In this document: one piece after another, positions 45,715-55,190 of the stretch
Position numbering within the stretch: the first letter of the stretch is position 1
How the letters are laid out: each line of letters begins with the position of its first letter
From: Cyanobacteria bacterium CYA
GTDB taxonomy: Bacteria; Planctomycetota; Phycisphaerae; Phycisphaerales; UBA1924
Assembly: GCA_008363215.1 (NCBI GenBank)
Contig: RHKP01000018.1
Span: forward strand, 1-64,000
Length of the DNA stretch: 64,000 nucleotides
Reading direction: 5' to 3'
The notes under the pieces: generated by a model
Seen by the model: only the letters and a program-made list of their open reading frames with translations
The model's database searches: none
What the model was told of the DNA's origin: nothing
Translations under genes and position numbers: made by a program

Positions 45715-45836
45715 GGTTGCATCCTTCCGTTCGAGTCTGTTCGTTTGGCCCGGGCGCACGCAACGCCCCTCGGACCGGAAAAGGCGTCGCCCATCTCTCG
45801 ATGGACCACGCCGGGAGGAAAGACGAAGATCGTCAT

Positions 45837-46466
45837 TCAGCGCCGCCGGCGACGCAGCGCCATCACGCCCAGCGCCGCCACGCCGCCCGTTCCCGGTGAC
45901 GGCACCATGTTCCATGACAAGTTGTCGATCACCGTGGTCGGGAAGAAGCCGAATCCGAGAATCCGGACCTCATCAAACATGTCGCCGTTCGTCGTGCCGA
46001 TGTCGAACCAGGTGTCGCCGAGCCCACCCCATGCCGGCGTGTGCCCCCACGAACTCCCGACCTCGACCCCGTCATTGAACAGGATCACCGCCAGCCCGCC
46101 GCCCGTGAACGTCGGAGGCCCCGAGGGATCCCAGACCTGCGCCGAGAAGTTGGTCAGGTCCGCACTGAAATTCATGAACACGCCCCAGGCGCCGTAGAAC
46201 GAGTTGCCCTGCCCCAGACCCCAGCCGGCTCCCGCGTCGTTGTCGCCGACCACCGTGGTGCCCTCGCCGGACTGGAGATAGGACAGACCCAGGGCCGCAA
46301 ACGAATCGGGGGCGATGGTCCCGACGGGCCCACCAATTTCGTCAAAGTTGAGGGTGGTGGCGTAGGTGGGGGCCTGTGCCCCGGACTGGGTGATTGTGAA
46401 ATCCGCCCGCGCGACACCGGCTCCCAGCAGCACCGCCGCGCCCGTCACGATCAGAGTCTTCTTCAT
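45837..46466 (-). CDS. PEP-CTERM-type exported protein
   Basis: 209 residues. A signal peptide (MKKTLIVTGAAVLLGAGVARA) precedes a beta-rich domain (about 23-180) with Gly, Asp and aromatic residues. The C-terminus is a PEP-CTERM-like sorting signal: VPSPGT, a short hydrophobic stretch GGVAALGVMAL, and RRRRR. Such proteins are processed by exosortase and placed at the cell surface; the exosortase is not in this window. It has a good promoter (46524-46552) overlapped by a palindromic operator and is divergent from a probable regulator gene at 46639. Confidence 0.85.
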   Translation of the reverse strand: MKKTLIVTGAAVLLGAGVARADFTITQSGAQAPTYATTLNFDEIGGPVGTIAPDSFAALGLSYLQSGEGTTVVGDNDAGAGWGLGQGNSFYGAWGVFMNFSADLTNFSAQVWDPSGPPTFTGGGLAVILFNDGVEVGSSWGHTPAWGGLGDTWFDIGTTNGDMFDEVRILGFGFFPTTVIDNLSWNMVPSPGTGGVAALGVMALRRRRR

Positions 46467-46523
46467 CGCAATCTCCTGCTTATGCGCTTGCGGGCCCCGA
46501 CAGTCGGTGCCGCGCTCTGGTGC

Positions 46524-46552
46524 AGAATAGGAACTCCAGAACGTCCGCACAA
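46524..46552 (-). promoter_or_regulatory. Promoter of the PEP-CTERM gene
   Basis: On the minus strand TTGTGC (46552-46547), a 17-base spacer and TATTCT (46529-46524). Transcription would start near 46517, about 50 bases before the ATG. The -35 box lies inside the inverted repeat at 46545-46576. Confidence 0.5.
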
Positions 46553-46576
46553 GTTTCCATATGGAAATGTTTGCGG
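46545..46576. promoter_or_regulatory. Palindromic operator candidate between divergent genes
   Basis: A 32-base inverted repeat centred at 46560/46561: the core TTTCCATATGGAAA is perfect, and the outer arms CCGCA and TGCGG also pair. By eye 13 of 16 half-site positions match. It covers the -35 box of the PEP-CTERM promoter and lies 63 bases before the regulator ATG, so it could serve both genes. Confidence 0.6.
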
Positions 46577-46638
46577 AAATCTTCACTAGGCCCTCCTCCG
46601 CCTCGCCCCCTGCCGCTATCCTCTGGCAAGAGAGCCCC

Positions 46639-47862
46639 ATGTCCGTCACCACCGCCTTCGAATCCGACTGCCGCGAGTGCCTCGACGCCCTCCGCGCCTC
46701 GCTCATTCGTCTCTACGCCAGCATGGGGCTTGATCCGGAGAGCCCCCAGGATATCGCGCGGACCTTCAAACTAAACAAAACCCTGACGTGGAAACTATCT
46801 AAGGTCATCAACACCTCCGACACCCTCACCGGGGTCTCCCACGTTCCAGGCATGAGCGCGATGCGCATCTTCCTCGACGCCTTGGACCGCCGCGGCGCCC
46901 AACGCCCCGACCTCCAGGCCGTCCGCGATGCCGCAGAACGCTTCGAACAAACCATCGAACTGCACGTGGGCGACCGCCCGACACTGGAACTGGTGCTCGA
47001 CGGTCTGGCGCCCGGGGCCGACGATCGACTGGAGATGAGCCGCAAACTCGCGTTCCGGGGGAATAGCGGGATCTATGGCGTGCAGGCCCGCACTCGCATG
47101 GCTCTCCACGTGCTGGCGCCCAATGCCGACGACCCGAGGACACTCGATCTGGCAATGGTCCGCGGATACGTCGGGTTTCGCCGCCTGAGGCCGTCGGTGC
47201 GCTGGCCTCTCTTCCAGGTGCGCGCGTGGAGCACCGGCGATGACCCGATCATGACGCGCCCGCTCTGGGAGCCGCTCGAGCCCTCCGGCAGTGGGCAGCA
47301 GACCTGCCTGATGCCCTCGTTCAGTTCGGCCAACCTGCCGGAGATCTGCACGCAGGCCACACCCGAGGGCACCGACATCGTCGCCATGCCTGGGCCGGTC
47401 GGCAACTTCGGAGCCATCGACTGCATAGTGGGCGACATGATGCGTTCGGCCGTGAGCCGATACCGCAGCGCCGACGACAGCACGGGCGAACTGGGGGCCG
47501 CCATCACCGTCCCCGTGGAATCCCTGATCGTCGACCTGGTCGTGCACGAGGATCTGAGTTTCGCACTGTCGCCCAAGGTGGTGGTCTTCGGGCACGTGGC
47601 CCCGCACGGGCGCCCCAGCGGGCGCGAGGACGCCCTGACCACGCTCCCGATCATGGACGAGGTGCGCGAACTTTCAGGCCGTCCGCCGGCGGTGGCGACG
47701 CCGCGCATTCCCAACTACCCCGACCTGCTGGCCCGCGTGTGCGATCGTCTGGGCTGTCCACTGGGCAAGATGCGGGCGGTGCGCCTGGAGATGAAGTACC
47801 CGCCGCTGGGCGCCAACGTCGTGCTGCGGTTTGAGTTGCCCGAGGCACCGCGGACCTCGTAG
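46639..47862 (+). CDS. Probable DNA-binding regulator with unknown large C-terminal domain
   Basis: 407 residues from the ATG at 46639. The N-terminal 60 residues contain a helix-turn-helix-like stretch (QDIARTFKLNKTLTWKLSKV). The remaining 300 residues have no recognised motif; they are mixed alpha/beta with segments such as GVQARTRMALHVLAPNADD and IDCIVGDMMRSAVSRY, which could bind a ligand or form a dimer. It is divergent from the PEP-CTERM gene with a palindrome in between, which favours a role as local regulator. An upstream ATG at 46561 lies inside the palindrome and is unlikely as start. Confidence 0.6.
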   Translation: MSVTTAFESDCRECLDALRASLIRLYASMGLDPESPQDIARTFKLNKTLTWKLSKVINTSDTLTGVSHVPGMSAMRIFLDALDRRGAQRPDLQAVRDAAERFEQTIELHVGDRPTLELVLDGLAPGADDRLEMSRKLAFRGNSGIYGVQARTRMALHVLAPNADDPRTLDLAMVRGYVGFRRLRPSVRWPLFQVRAWSTGDDPIMTRPLWEPLEPSGSGQQTCLMPSFSSANLPEICTQATPEGTDIVAMPGPVGNFGAIDCIVGDMMRSAVSRYRSADDSTGELGAAITVPVESLIVDLVVHEDLSFALSPKVVVFGHVAPHGRPSGREDALTTLPIMDEVRELSGRPPAVATPRIPNYPDLLARVCDRLGCPLGKMRAVRLEMKYPPLGANVVLRFELPEAPRTS

Positions 47863-48282
47863 AACCAGGCGGCTGCGCCCGCCCTGTCGACGACTTTTCC
47901 ATCAGTCATTGACGCCGACAGTTGTGAGCCATCGGGTGCGAGTTTGGGTCGCAAACACCAATCACTGCCGCAGTTCGCGCGAAGCGTCACCCGGAGGAGG
48001 GCTCGGAGAGGGCTCCGATCCTCGGCGTTTGGAGAGCGCCGGCGAATCACGAAACTGAAATCACCCACCACCGCTTGTCACCGCATCGATGAGCGGCCCG
48101 AGGTCGGCCGCGATGCGCATCCTCCCTCGGCCGTCCCCCGATCCGGCGACGCACCGCAGCAATCCGCCTGCTTGCGCCACCGGACATGCGCTGCCCAGTG
48201 ATCGAAATCAGCACGAGGCGCTCTAGGATGCTGGTGCGAGAGTGATCGCCGCCTTCTGGTCGCATGGATGGAAGGAGTCGCC
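47863..48282. other. Intergenic region of 420 bases without a supported gene
   Basis: No protein-like frame, clear promoter or terminator was seen. The GGAAGGAG ribosome-binding site of the lipase lies at its right end. Confidence 0.5.
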
Positions 48283-49602
48283 ATGCCGCGCAACCTGCCC
48301 AATCCGGTGATCGTGGTTCCGGGCATCACAGCCACGCAACTGCGGGATGACTATCGGCTCCCGCCTGACAGCGTGTGGGGGGTGCTGAGCAAGGATTATG
48401 AACGGGTGGTGATGCACCCGGACAACCTGAACTACGAAGCCGTGCAGCCGGCGCGGATCGAACCGGGCGAACTGTTTGACGTCGCGTACCGGGAACTCAT
48501 CGCCGAACTGCGCCACGATCTGCCGGCAAAGCCGGACGAAACCGTGCCGGTGTTTCCGTTCGCCTATGACTGGCGACAGCCGCTGGAGGCAACCGAGGTG
48601 CAGTTGGCGGCGTTCGTGGACGAGGTGATCGACCGCACATCGCTGCTGCGTCACTATGACGCGGGCGGCTGGACCAGCGAGCCGAAGGTCAATCTGGTCG
48701 GGCACTCGATGGGCGGACTGATCATTGCCGGGTGCCTGGACATGCTGGGCCCGAGGGCCCGGGTGGGCAAGGTCGCAACGCTGGCGACACCATTCCGCGG
48801 GAGTTTCGAGGCGGTCATCAAGGTCATCACAGGCACGTCGGACCTCGGGCCGGGAGTGCCGAGTTCGCGCGAGCGTGACGCGGCGCGGCTGACGCCGTCG
48901 CTGTATTACCTGATTCCGTCGTTCACCGACGGGCTCGACATCGATGATGCCTCATCATTGCCGCGAACGCTGTTCAACATGAACCTGTGGCAGCCCAACG
49001 TGGTGGACACGATCGGGCAGTGGATCAAGACGCACGGCCTGAACAAGAAGTCGCCCAAGTCGCAGGCGATCGACCTGTTCGGCGCGATGCTCAGGGCCGC
49101 GGACGCGCACCGGCAGCGCATCGAGGCATTCCGACTCGAGAAGGCGAATCTCGCACCCGGCGACTGGCTGGCGGTGGTCGGTGTTGATGCAACGACGCGC
49201 GTGCGGCTTCGGATCCAAGAGAAGGCGGGCAGGCCGCAGTTTGTGCTCAGCGGCGAAGACCGGCGGAACTACTGGGGCGATCGGCAGATCCCGCCGGAGC
49301 AATGGACCATCACGGGCGATGGTACGGTGCCGTTCGCCGGGGCGATGCCTTCATTCCTTGAGCCGCGACATCTCGTGTGCGTAGTGCCCGATGATTACGG
49401 GTACTGGGAGATCGGGGACAAGTTGTTCACGCGCCTGGCCGGTTTCCACGGCATCCTGCCCAACATGGACATGCTGCACCGCATGATCGTGCGACACTTC
49501 ACGGAAAGGCCCGACAAGCATCGCAGCACGTGGGGACGCATGGCGCCGGGCGTGGCTGAGAAGGATTGGGCGCCGGCGGTGGATCTGGGTAAGCCGAAGT
49601 GA
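48283..49602 (+). CDS. Lecithin:cholesterol acyltransferase-like lipase/acyltransferase
   Basis: 439 residues. The N-terminus PVIVVPGITATQL is the oxyanion-region start seen in LCAT and related phospholipases. The nucleophile elbow is NLVGHSMGGLI (Ser near residue 145), then an Asp region (ITGDGTVPF) and a His near HRMIVRHF. There is no signal peptide, so it is probably cytoplasmic, unlike secreted LCATs. The ATG at 48283 follows GGAAGGAG; the frame upstream (from 48268) is less likely. Convergent with the DUF1501 gene, 96 bases apart. The lipid substrate is unknown. Confidence 0.8.
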   Translation: MPRNLPNPVIVVPGITATQLRDDYRLPPDSVWGVLSKDYERVVMHPDNLNYEAVQPARIEPGELFDVAYRELIAELRHDLPAKPDETVPVFPFAYDWRQPLEATEVQLAAFVDEVIDRTSLLRHYDAGGWTSEPKVNLVGHSMGGLIIAGCLDMLGPRARVGKVATLATPFRGSFEAVIKVITGTSDLGPGVPSSRERDAARLTPSLYYLIPSFTDGLDIDDASSLPRTLFNMNLWQPNVVDTIGQWIKTHGLNKKSPKSQAIDLFGAMLRAADAHRQRIEAFRLEKANLAPGDWLAVVGVDATTRVRLRIQEKAGRPQFVLSGEDRRNYWGDRQIPPEQWTITGDGTVPFAGAMPSFLEPRHLVCVVPDDYGYWEIGDKLFTRLAGFHGILPNMDMLHRMIVRHFTERPDKHRSTWGRMAPGVAEKDWAPAVDLGKPK

Positions 49603-49698
49603 GCCTCTACTACGAGCCGTGAGAGCGCGGTTGGCGCCCGCGATGCGCAGACTCCACCCTCGCGGTCGGGGCCCGCCAAGGCACAGGGTGCGGCCTTG

Positions 49699-51051
49699 TC
49701 ACACGCTGCGGATCACCTTGGCCGGGCGGAACGTGTCTTCCAGCACGATCGTGCTGTCGGCCACCAGCCAGTCTTCCAGGATGCCCGCATACACCGATCG
49801 GAAGTCAAGCCCGTACTTGAGGTCGCCCTGATCGAGGTCGGTCAGCGACGGGTGGCTTCCGATGACACCTGCGGCGACCATCGGCCCGAAGAGGAACATC
49901 GGAGCGGCGGTGCCGTGGTCGGTGCCCTGCGAGGCGTTCTGCGCCACACGCCGCCCGAATTCGCTGAAACTCATGGTCAGGACGCGAGCGGCGTTTCCCT
50001 GGCGTTCAAGATCGCGGTAGAACGCGCCGATCGCTTCGGCAAACTGCTGGAGCAGGTTGGCGTGGCGTCCAAAGGGGCCGCCCTGGCCCGAGTGGGTGTC
50101 GAATCCGCCGTGATTGACGTAGTACACGCGGGTCTTCATGCCGGCGCGGATCATCTTGCTGACCATTTCGAGTTGGCGCGCCAGGTCGGAGTTGGGGTAT
50201 TGCACCAGCGGGCTGGCCGAGACGGCGCGGCGGATCGAGTCCGACGCGATCTGTGCGTCCATCGACGTACGCATGAGGAAGGCGGCCGTGGAGTGCTCGT
50301 CGACTTCGGCCGGCACCGGGCGTTCGCTGATGGTGCGGTACGGGTCGAGCAAGTCCTTGTGCACATCCTGCCCGGTCCAGCGGAACAGGTCGGCGGTTTC
50401 AAAGGAGACGGGCTTGGTGGTGCGGCCCATCAGCGCAAGCGGCGCGGTGCGCCCGATGGAGACGGGCGGCTCGACAGCCTTGATCTGCACCGGGGCCGAG
50501 CCGTCGGGCGTGCCGCTTTCGCCCTTGCCGTAGCCGCAGCACTCGGCGTCGACGTAGCGACCGAGCCAGCCGTCGCCGGTGCCTGAGGTTTCGGCGGTGT
50601 GCCAGATGTCCATGCTCTTGAAGTGCGAGCGGTTGGGGTTGGGATACCCGACGCCCTGGACGACGGCACACTGCCCGTTGTCGTACAGACTCTTGATCTG
50701 TTCGAGTGCACGGTGAAGCCCGACGTCGGCGCCGTTGGCGCCGGCCAGCGAGAGCACCTGGTCGCGGGCGAGCCCGAGCGAGGGGCGCACGCGGTAGTAG
50801 GTGTCGTCGAGATAGGGGATGACGGTGTTGAGCCCGTCGTTGCCGCCGGACAGTTGCACGACGACCAGCACGCGGTCTTCGGGCACGCCCGGGATGGACG
50901 CCAGCCCGGCGCCCGGCTGTGGAAGCGCGTAGGCCGAGCGCTGGATGAACGAGGGCACGGTGAAGGCGGCCGAGGCGAGGATCAGCGAACTATTGAGGAA
51001 GTCGCGCCGGGTGTAGGCGCGGGCGTCGGATGGGTTGTTGTGCAGACTCAT
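49699..51051 (-). CDS. DUF1501 family protein, Tat-exported
   Basis: 450 residues. A twin-arginine signal (YTRRDFLNSSLILASAAF) begins near residue 13. The body has the family pattern VVVQLSGGNDGLNTVIPY, NHGGFDTHSGQ and FSEFGRRVAQN...GTDHGTAAPMFLFG, related to the alkaline phosphatase/sulfatase fold. DUF1501 proteins almost always pair with DUF1800 proteins, as here; function is unproven. The start ATG at 51051 lies 15 bases from the stop of the DUF1800 gene, so the two form an operon. Confidence 0.92.
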   Translation of the reverse strand: MSLHNNPSDARAYTRRDFLNSSLILASAAFTVPSFIQRSAYALPQPGAGLASIPGVPEDRVLVVVQLSGGNDGLNTVIPYLDDTYYRVRPSLGLARDQVLSLAGANGADVGLHRALEQIKSLYDNGQCAVVQGVGYPNPNRSHFKSMDIWHTAETSGTGDGWLGRYVDAECCGYGKGESGTPDGSAPVQIKAVEPPVSIGRTAPLALMGRTTKPVSFETADLFRWTGQDVHKDLLDPYRTISERPVPAEVDEHSTAAFLMRTSMDAQIASDSIRRAVSASPLVQYPNSDLARQLEMVSKMIRAGMKTRVYYVNHGGFDTHSGQGGPFGRHANLLQQFAEAIGAFYRDLERQGNAARVLTMSFSEFGRRVAQNASQGTDHGTAAPMFLFGPMVAAGVIGSHPSLTDLDQGDLKYGLDFRSVYAGILEDWLVADSTIVLEDTFRPAKVIRSV

Positions 51052-51065
51052 GGCGGGCGGCTCCA

Positions 51066-52592
51066 TCAACAGAGTTGATACTCGGGCATGGCGGTGATGA
51101 TGAGCAGAATGGCCGTGAGCATGTCGCGCCCGAGCGCGCCATTGTGATCGGCCACGAATGTCTCCAGCGTTTCCCGGACCTCGGGCGGCGAGGCGCCCAG
51201 CGTCAGGCGAAGCAGGAAATCGATGACGCGGGCCGGGTCGCGCGCGGCCGAGGGATCTGTCTCGCCGAGCCATGTGAGCAGTTTGTCGCTCTCGAAGACC
51301 TGCTGGTCGGCCAGGGCGTCGTAGCCGACGGGCTTCTTGCCGGTCAGGAGGAATGCGAGGATGTTCTGTCGGACGAAGAGGGTGGAGGTGTTGATCCACG
51401 AGCGACCGCCGTCCCAGCCCTTGACACTGGGCGGGAAGAGGATGTCCTGGCCCATCAGGTCGAGCGCGTCGACGAGGATGCCCAGATCGCGCACGGGGGT
51501 ATGGAGCGAGCGCACCGCGCCGACGATCAGGTCGACCGGGCTCTTGATCTTCTCGTTGACGACCTGTTCGTGGTGGAAGTGCTCGCTGAGAAACAGGCGC
51601 TTGAGTACCGGCTTGAGGTCATACCGTGCGCCCAGCATCGCGTCGGCCATGTCGGCGATCACATCGCGCGACTCGCGCGGGATGCTGCGCCAGTCCAACG
51701 GCACGTCCCGGACGAAGAAGCGGTAGAGTTTGGTGCAGATGAACCGTGAGCAGGCGCGGGACTCGAGGATGGCGGTGACGAACCCGTCGCCGTCGAGCGT
51801 GCCGCTCTTGCCGAGGATGGTCTTGCCGCCGGCGTCATGGTTGTTCTGGTTGAACACGAACACGTCATCCTCGAAGGAGTAGCCGGTGAGGGCGCGGGCG
51901 CCTTCCTTGATGTCGTGTTCGTCGTAGTTGCCCACTCCAAGGCTGAAGAGTTCCATCAGTTCGCGCGCCAGGTTTTCGTTGGGGCGGTCGCGCCGCGACT
52001 CGTCGTTGTCCAGGTAAGCCAGCATCGCCGGGTCGCGGATGATCTGAAAGAGCAGGTCGCCGAAGTTGCCGGCTGCGTGGGCGCGGAACAACTGGTTCTG
52101 CGCGTACATGTGGTAACTGTTTTCGATGGTGCGATAACTGGTCGCAAAGTGTCCGTGCCAGAAGAGCGTCAGTTTCTCTTCAAGCGGGCGCGGCGACTCG
52201 ATCATGCGCGTCAGCCACCACTGCTGCACCTTGCGAATCTGCAGCCGGTCCTCGCGTTCGGCCTGCTGTTCGCGCAGGCGGAAGCGGGCGACGGTTTCCT
52301 CGTCCTGCCGCTGGCGAGCCAGGCGCAGGTCCCGTTGCTCTTCAGGAGTCAGCGGGCGCATGATGTCCGGGTCGAATGCGTCGGGCTGCGGGGAGGGATA
52401 CTCGATCTGATCGAAGTCGACAATGTAGTCCACCGCCCGTTGCGGTCCCCACGAGGCCAGAGTGTTGATCTGCTCGGGCGTGCCGCCGAAGCCGGCGCGC
52501 CACAACAGGTGCCGGGCCTGTTCATAGCCGAAGCGATCGGGCTTGAGGGGCTTGAGGTTGGCAGGCAGGCGATCCTCGGGTGCGACGGGCAT
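51066..52592 (-). CDS. DUF1800 family protein
   Basis: 508 residues, normal for the family. Signatures are HLLWRAGFGGTPEQI at the N-terminus, KLTLFWHGHFATS in the middle, NENLARELMELFSLGVGNY, and SPVDLIVGAVRSL and FPPSVKGWDGGRSWINT toward the end. No signal peptide is obvious, so it may leave the cytoplasm with its Tat-exported partner, though this is inference. First gene of the pair with DUF1501. The biochemical role is unknown. Confidence 0.92.
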   Translation of the reverse strand: MPVAPEDRLPANLKPLKPDRFGYEQARHLLWRAGFGGTPEQINTLASWGPQRAVDYIVDFDQIEYPSPQPDAFDPDIMRPLTPEEQRDLRLARQRQDEETVARFRLREQQAEREDRLQIRKVQQWWLTRMIESPRPLEEKLTLFWHGHFATSYRTIENSYHMYAQNQLFRAHAAGNFGDLLFQIIRDPAMLAYLDNDESRRDRPNENLARELMELFSLGVGNYDEHDIKEGARALTGYSFEDDVFVFNQNNHDAGGKTILGKSGTLDGDGFVTAILESRACSRFICTKLYRFFVRDVPLDWRSIPRESRDVIADMADAMLGARYDLKPVLKRLFLSEHFHHEQVVNEKIKSPVDLIVGAVRSLHTPVRDLGILVDALDLMGQDILFPPSVKGWDGGRSWINTSTLFVRQNILAFLLTGKKPVGYDALADQQVFESDKLLTWLGETDPSAARDPARVIDFLLRLTLGASPPEVRETLETFVADHNGALGRDMLTAILLIITAMPEYQLC

Positions 52593-52697
52593 GGCGGTGC
52601 TCCGGCCGAATCTGGTCCCACGGTACCAAATAAGAGATTGGCTTCCCAGCCTCTTCTCTTTCGGTTCAACGCCCAAGGAGCCCCGAGATTGCCCTGG

Positions 52698-54227
52698 TCA
52701 GGTGGGCTGGCGCGTCAGGCGGACCCGCGATAGAACCGCGATCGCCACGGTCAGGGCAAGCAGGCCCGCACCCAGCGCCTGGTGGGAGGTCGTGAAGGCG
52801 GCCTCGAAGAAGGGAAGGTCGTGCGCCGACGCCAATTGCCCGTACGTCGGGATCGGGCGGGCGGATCGGCCGGAGACCATGAGGAACGCTGTCACGCCCA
52901 ACGTAACTTGAATCAGGACCAAACCCAGCAACAGGCTTCCAAGTCGGCGCGTACGCAGCCCATCTGAACCCGCGCTCGACATCCCGATACCGAGCATCAG
53001 CAATGTGGCGGCCACGACAGAGGCAAACAGGGCATGGGTGTAGAGGAGTATGGGGCTGGATGTGTGCCGAAAACCTGCGCCCAGGATGAGTTGGATGATG
53101 ACCGCTCCAGCGGCCCAGGGGCCTAATCTCCGCGCCAAGCGGAGGGCGCCGCGCGTGGGGGCGGACAGGACTCGGGGCCCGCAGGACGTGGTGCCAAGAC
53201 TGGCGGCGGCCAGTCCGGCGGCGGCGGCAAAGACCAGTTGCGCGAATACGCCGTGGGCATACGCCAGGGGCGTGCTGATCTCACTGACCCGCAACGCACC
53301 CAACAACCCCTGGGTAATCACCATCAGAAGCAGCAGCCCGGCGGCCAAAGCCAGTCGGCCCACGATGATGCTCCAGGTCAGCACGCCCAGGCCCAGCAGC
53401 GCGACGATTGCCAGCCATGCAATGGTGGCGGGTAGGGGGATCACACCTGCCAGTTCGAGGGCAAAGGGCACGATCGTCGCCGCGATGGCGGCCGCGACGG
53501 CTACGGCAACCTTCCAGGCGCGCTCTCCACAGATCGACCAGCACGCCAGCACCATGCTCGTCAGCCCGACGAACGTGCCAAACAGGCGGTGAGTGTGCTC
53601 GAAGAAGATGCGTGGCTCAGCCATCAAACTCAGGGGGAAGAGGATTGAGATTGAGCCGTAGGTCGTGACCGAATCAGGGACGGCCATGCCGGATTCGGTG
53701 CTGGTGACCAGTCCGCCGGCGATCACGAGCGGCACCAGCGTAAAGGCGGTGACAACGGCGAACAGCGAACGCCAGTCAATAGGGTTGCGGGGTTTGGCCG
53801 CTCGAAGGCACGCCAGCAGCCCGCCGATCAGCCCGACGACGGCGCACAGCCCGAGGAAGCCGAAAACGATGGCGGGGGCTTGTGGGTTCAGGCGGTTGGC
53901 CTGATCGAGCAGTTCGTCGGTGGAGCGGGGTTGCTCGACGACACGGGAGCCGAGCAACAGGAGGTTGACCAGCCCGGCGGTGAGTCCGGTGAGGAGCCCG
54001 ACGGTCCAGGCCGGTGCGCGCGCTTCTGCGGCGGCGGCCCGCGCCCCGGCGGCTCCGCCAAGCGCGAGGATGACAAGCAGGACAGAGGTGGAGAGTTGGA
54101 CAGGAACCTGGATACCCGGCATGTGAAATACGTACCACACGGTCCACATTGCAGCGGCGGACGCGAAGCCTGTGGTGATGGCCGGAGCGAAGGCGCGGGC
54201 GAGTTTGAAGGTGGATGAGATCACCAT
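52698..54227 (-). CDS. ctaA: Heme A synthase, COX15/CtaA family, with N-terminal membrane extension
   Basis: 509 residues with about 12 membrane helices. The COX15 signature GGLVTSTESGMAVPDSVTTYG-type segment follows helix 5, and four histidines occur in the expected contexts (EHTHRLFGT, AYAHGVFAQ, YTHALFA, TSHQALGAG). It oxidises the C8 methyl of heme O to make heme A for cytochrome oxidase. The first 150 residues add four helices not present in a 300-residue CtaA. It is divergent from the alternative complex III operon (210 bases between starts), and the pair fits aerobic respiration with an aa3-type oxidase. Confidence 0.88.
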   Translation of the reverse strand: MVISSTFKLARAFAPAITTGFASAAAMWTVWYVFHMPGIQVPVQLSTSVLLVILALGGAAGARAAAAEARAPAWTVGLLTGLTAGLVNLLLLGSRVVEQPRSTDELLDQANRLNPQAPAIVFGFLGLCAVVGLIGGLLACLRAAKPRNPIDWRSLFAVVTAFTLVPLVIAGGLVTSTESGMAVPDSVTTYGSISILFPLSLMAEPRIFFEHTHRLFGTFVGLTSMVLACWSICGERAWKVAVAVAAAIAATIVPFALELAGVIPLPATIAWLAIVALLGLGVLTWSIIVGRLALAAGLLLLMVITQGLLGALRVSEISTPLAYAHGVFAQLVFAAAAGLAAASLGTTSCGPRVLSAPTRGALRLARRLGPWAAGAVIIQLILGAGFRHTSSPILLYTHALFASVVAATLLMLGIGMSSAGSDGLRTRRLGSLLLGLVLIQVTLGVTAFLMVSGRSARPIPTYGQLASAHDLPFFEAAFTTSHQALGAGLLALTVAIAVLSRVRLTRQPT

Positions 54228-54437
54228 CGGAGATGCAGAGACCGCGTCTCAATTACGGTCAAGCACTGTGGAGTCGTGTGCAGAATAGGCGGGACGGGCA
54301 CAAATTTCGGCCACGCCGCAACGAAGCGGTTGGAACGGTGCTAATCTCCCCGGCCATGCGGCGGCCCGTTCCGGGGCGCCGTGGTGGCCGTACGGGACCG
54401 AGTCGAGATTTGGTCAGGTTGGGAAGGAGTTGCACGA

Positions 54438-55142
54438 GTGCCCTCTCTCTTTCCGCGTTGGATGAACACGCTGCCGACGGTGCTGGGGCTGATGGGCGCC
54501 GGTCTGACTGCGGCGGTGGTGGGCGGGGTGTGGTACTACTTCACGCCGGCGTTCTGGGAAGTCGGGTATGCGCCGATTCAGCCCGGGTCGCAGAAGTTGG
54601 TGAGCGGGTTCAACCACCAGATTCACGCCGGCAAGTTGGGCATGGACTGCCGGTACTGCCACACCAATGTCGAGACTTCCAGCCATTCGAACGTGCCTCC
54701 GGTAGCGACCTGCTACGGGTGTCACGCCGAGAACCGGATGCGTCTGCCGACCGAGGAAAAGGTCGGGTTCGTGCGGGCGGCGTACGCGGGCGACCAGCCG
54801 ATCGCGTGGACTGAGGTTCACATCCTGCCGGACTACGTACAGTTTCCGCACATGTCGCACGTGAATGCCGGCGTGAGTTGCTTTAGTTGCCACGGGCAGG
54901 TGACCGCGATGCCGGTGGTGCATCAGGTGAAGAGCCTGGCGATGAGTTTCTGCCTGGACTGCCACCGCGACCCGACGCCCAGCCTGGTGCCGAAGGACAA
55001 GGTGACCGACCTGGTCTGGGTTGAGCAGGAGTGGCTGAGCAAACCGGTGGAGGAGAGGCGGTACAACGGAATCACGCCGGAGATGCTGCGGGGCGAGTTG
55101 CTGCGCGATCCTCCGACGCACTGCGCGGCCTGCCATTACTAG
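54438..55142 (+). CDS. actA: Alternative complex III pentaheme cytochrome subunit ActA
   Basis: 234 residues from the GTG at 54438 (GGGAAGGAG at 54421-54429). One N-terminal membrane helix (residues about 15-35), then five CxxCH heme motifs: CRYCH, CYGCH, CFSCH, CLDCH and CAACH. This matches ActA, the membrane-anchored multiheme c-type cytochrome of the quinol-oxidising alternative complex III. First gene of actABCDEF; the next start is 48 bases downstream. Confidence 0.93.
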   Translation: MPSLFPRWMNTLPTVLGLMGAGLTAAVVGGVWYYFTPAFWEVGYAPIQPGSQKLVSGFNHQIHAGKLGMDCRYCHTNVETSSHSNVPPVATCYGCHAENRMRLPTEEKVGFVRAAYAGDQPIAWTEVHILPDYVQFPHMSHVNAGVSCFSCHGQVTAMPVVHQVKSLAMSFCLDCHRDPTPSLVPKDKVTDLVWVEQEWLSKPVEERRYNGITPEMLRGELLRDPPTHCAACHY

Positions 55143-55190
55143 AAGAATGCGCGCTGCGAGTCGATCGCGGCTTGGAGCAAGAGCGAAGCG

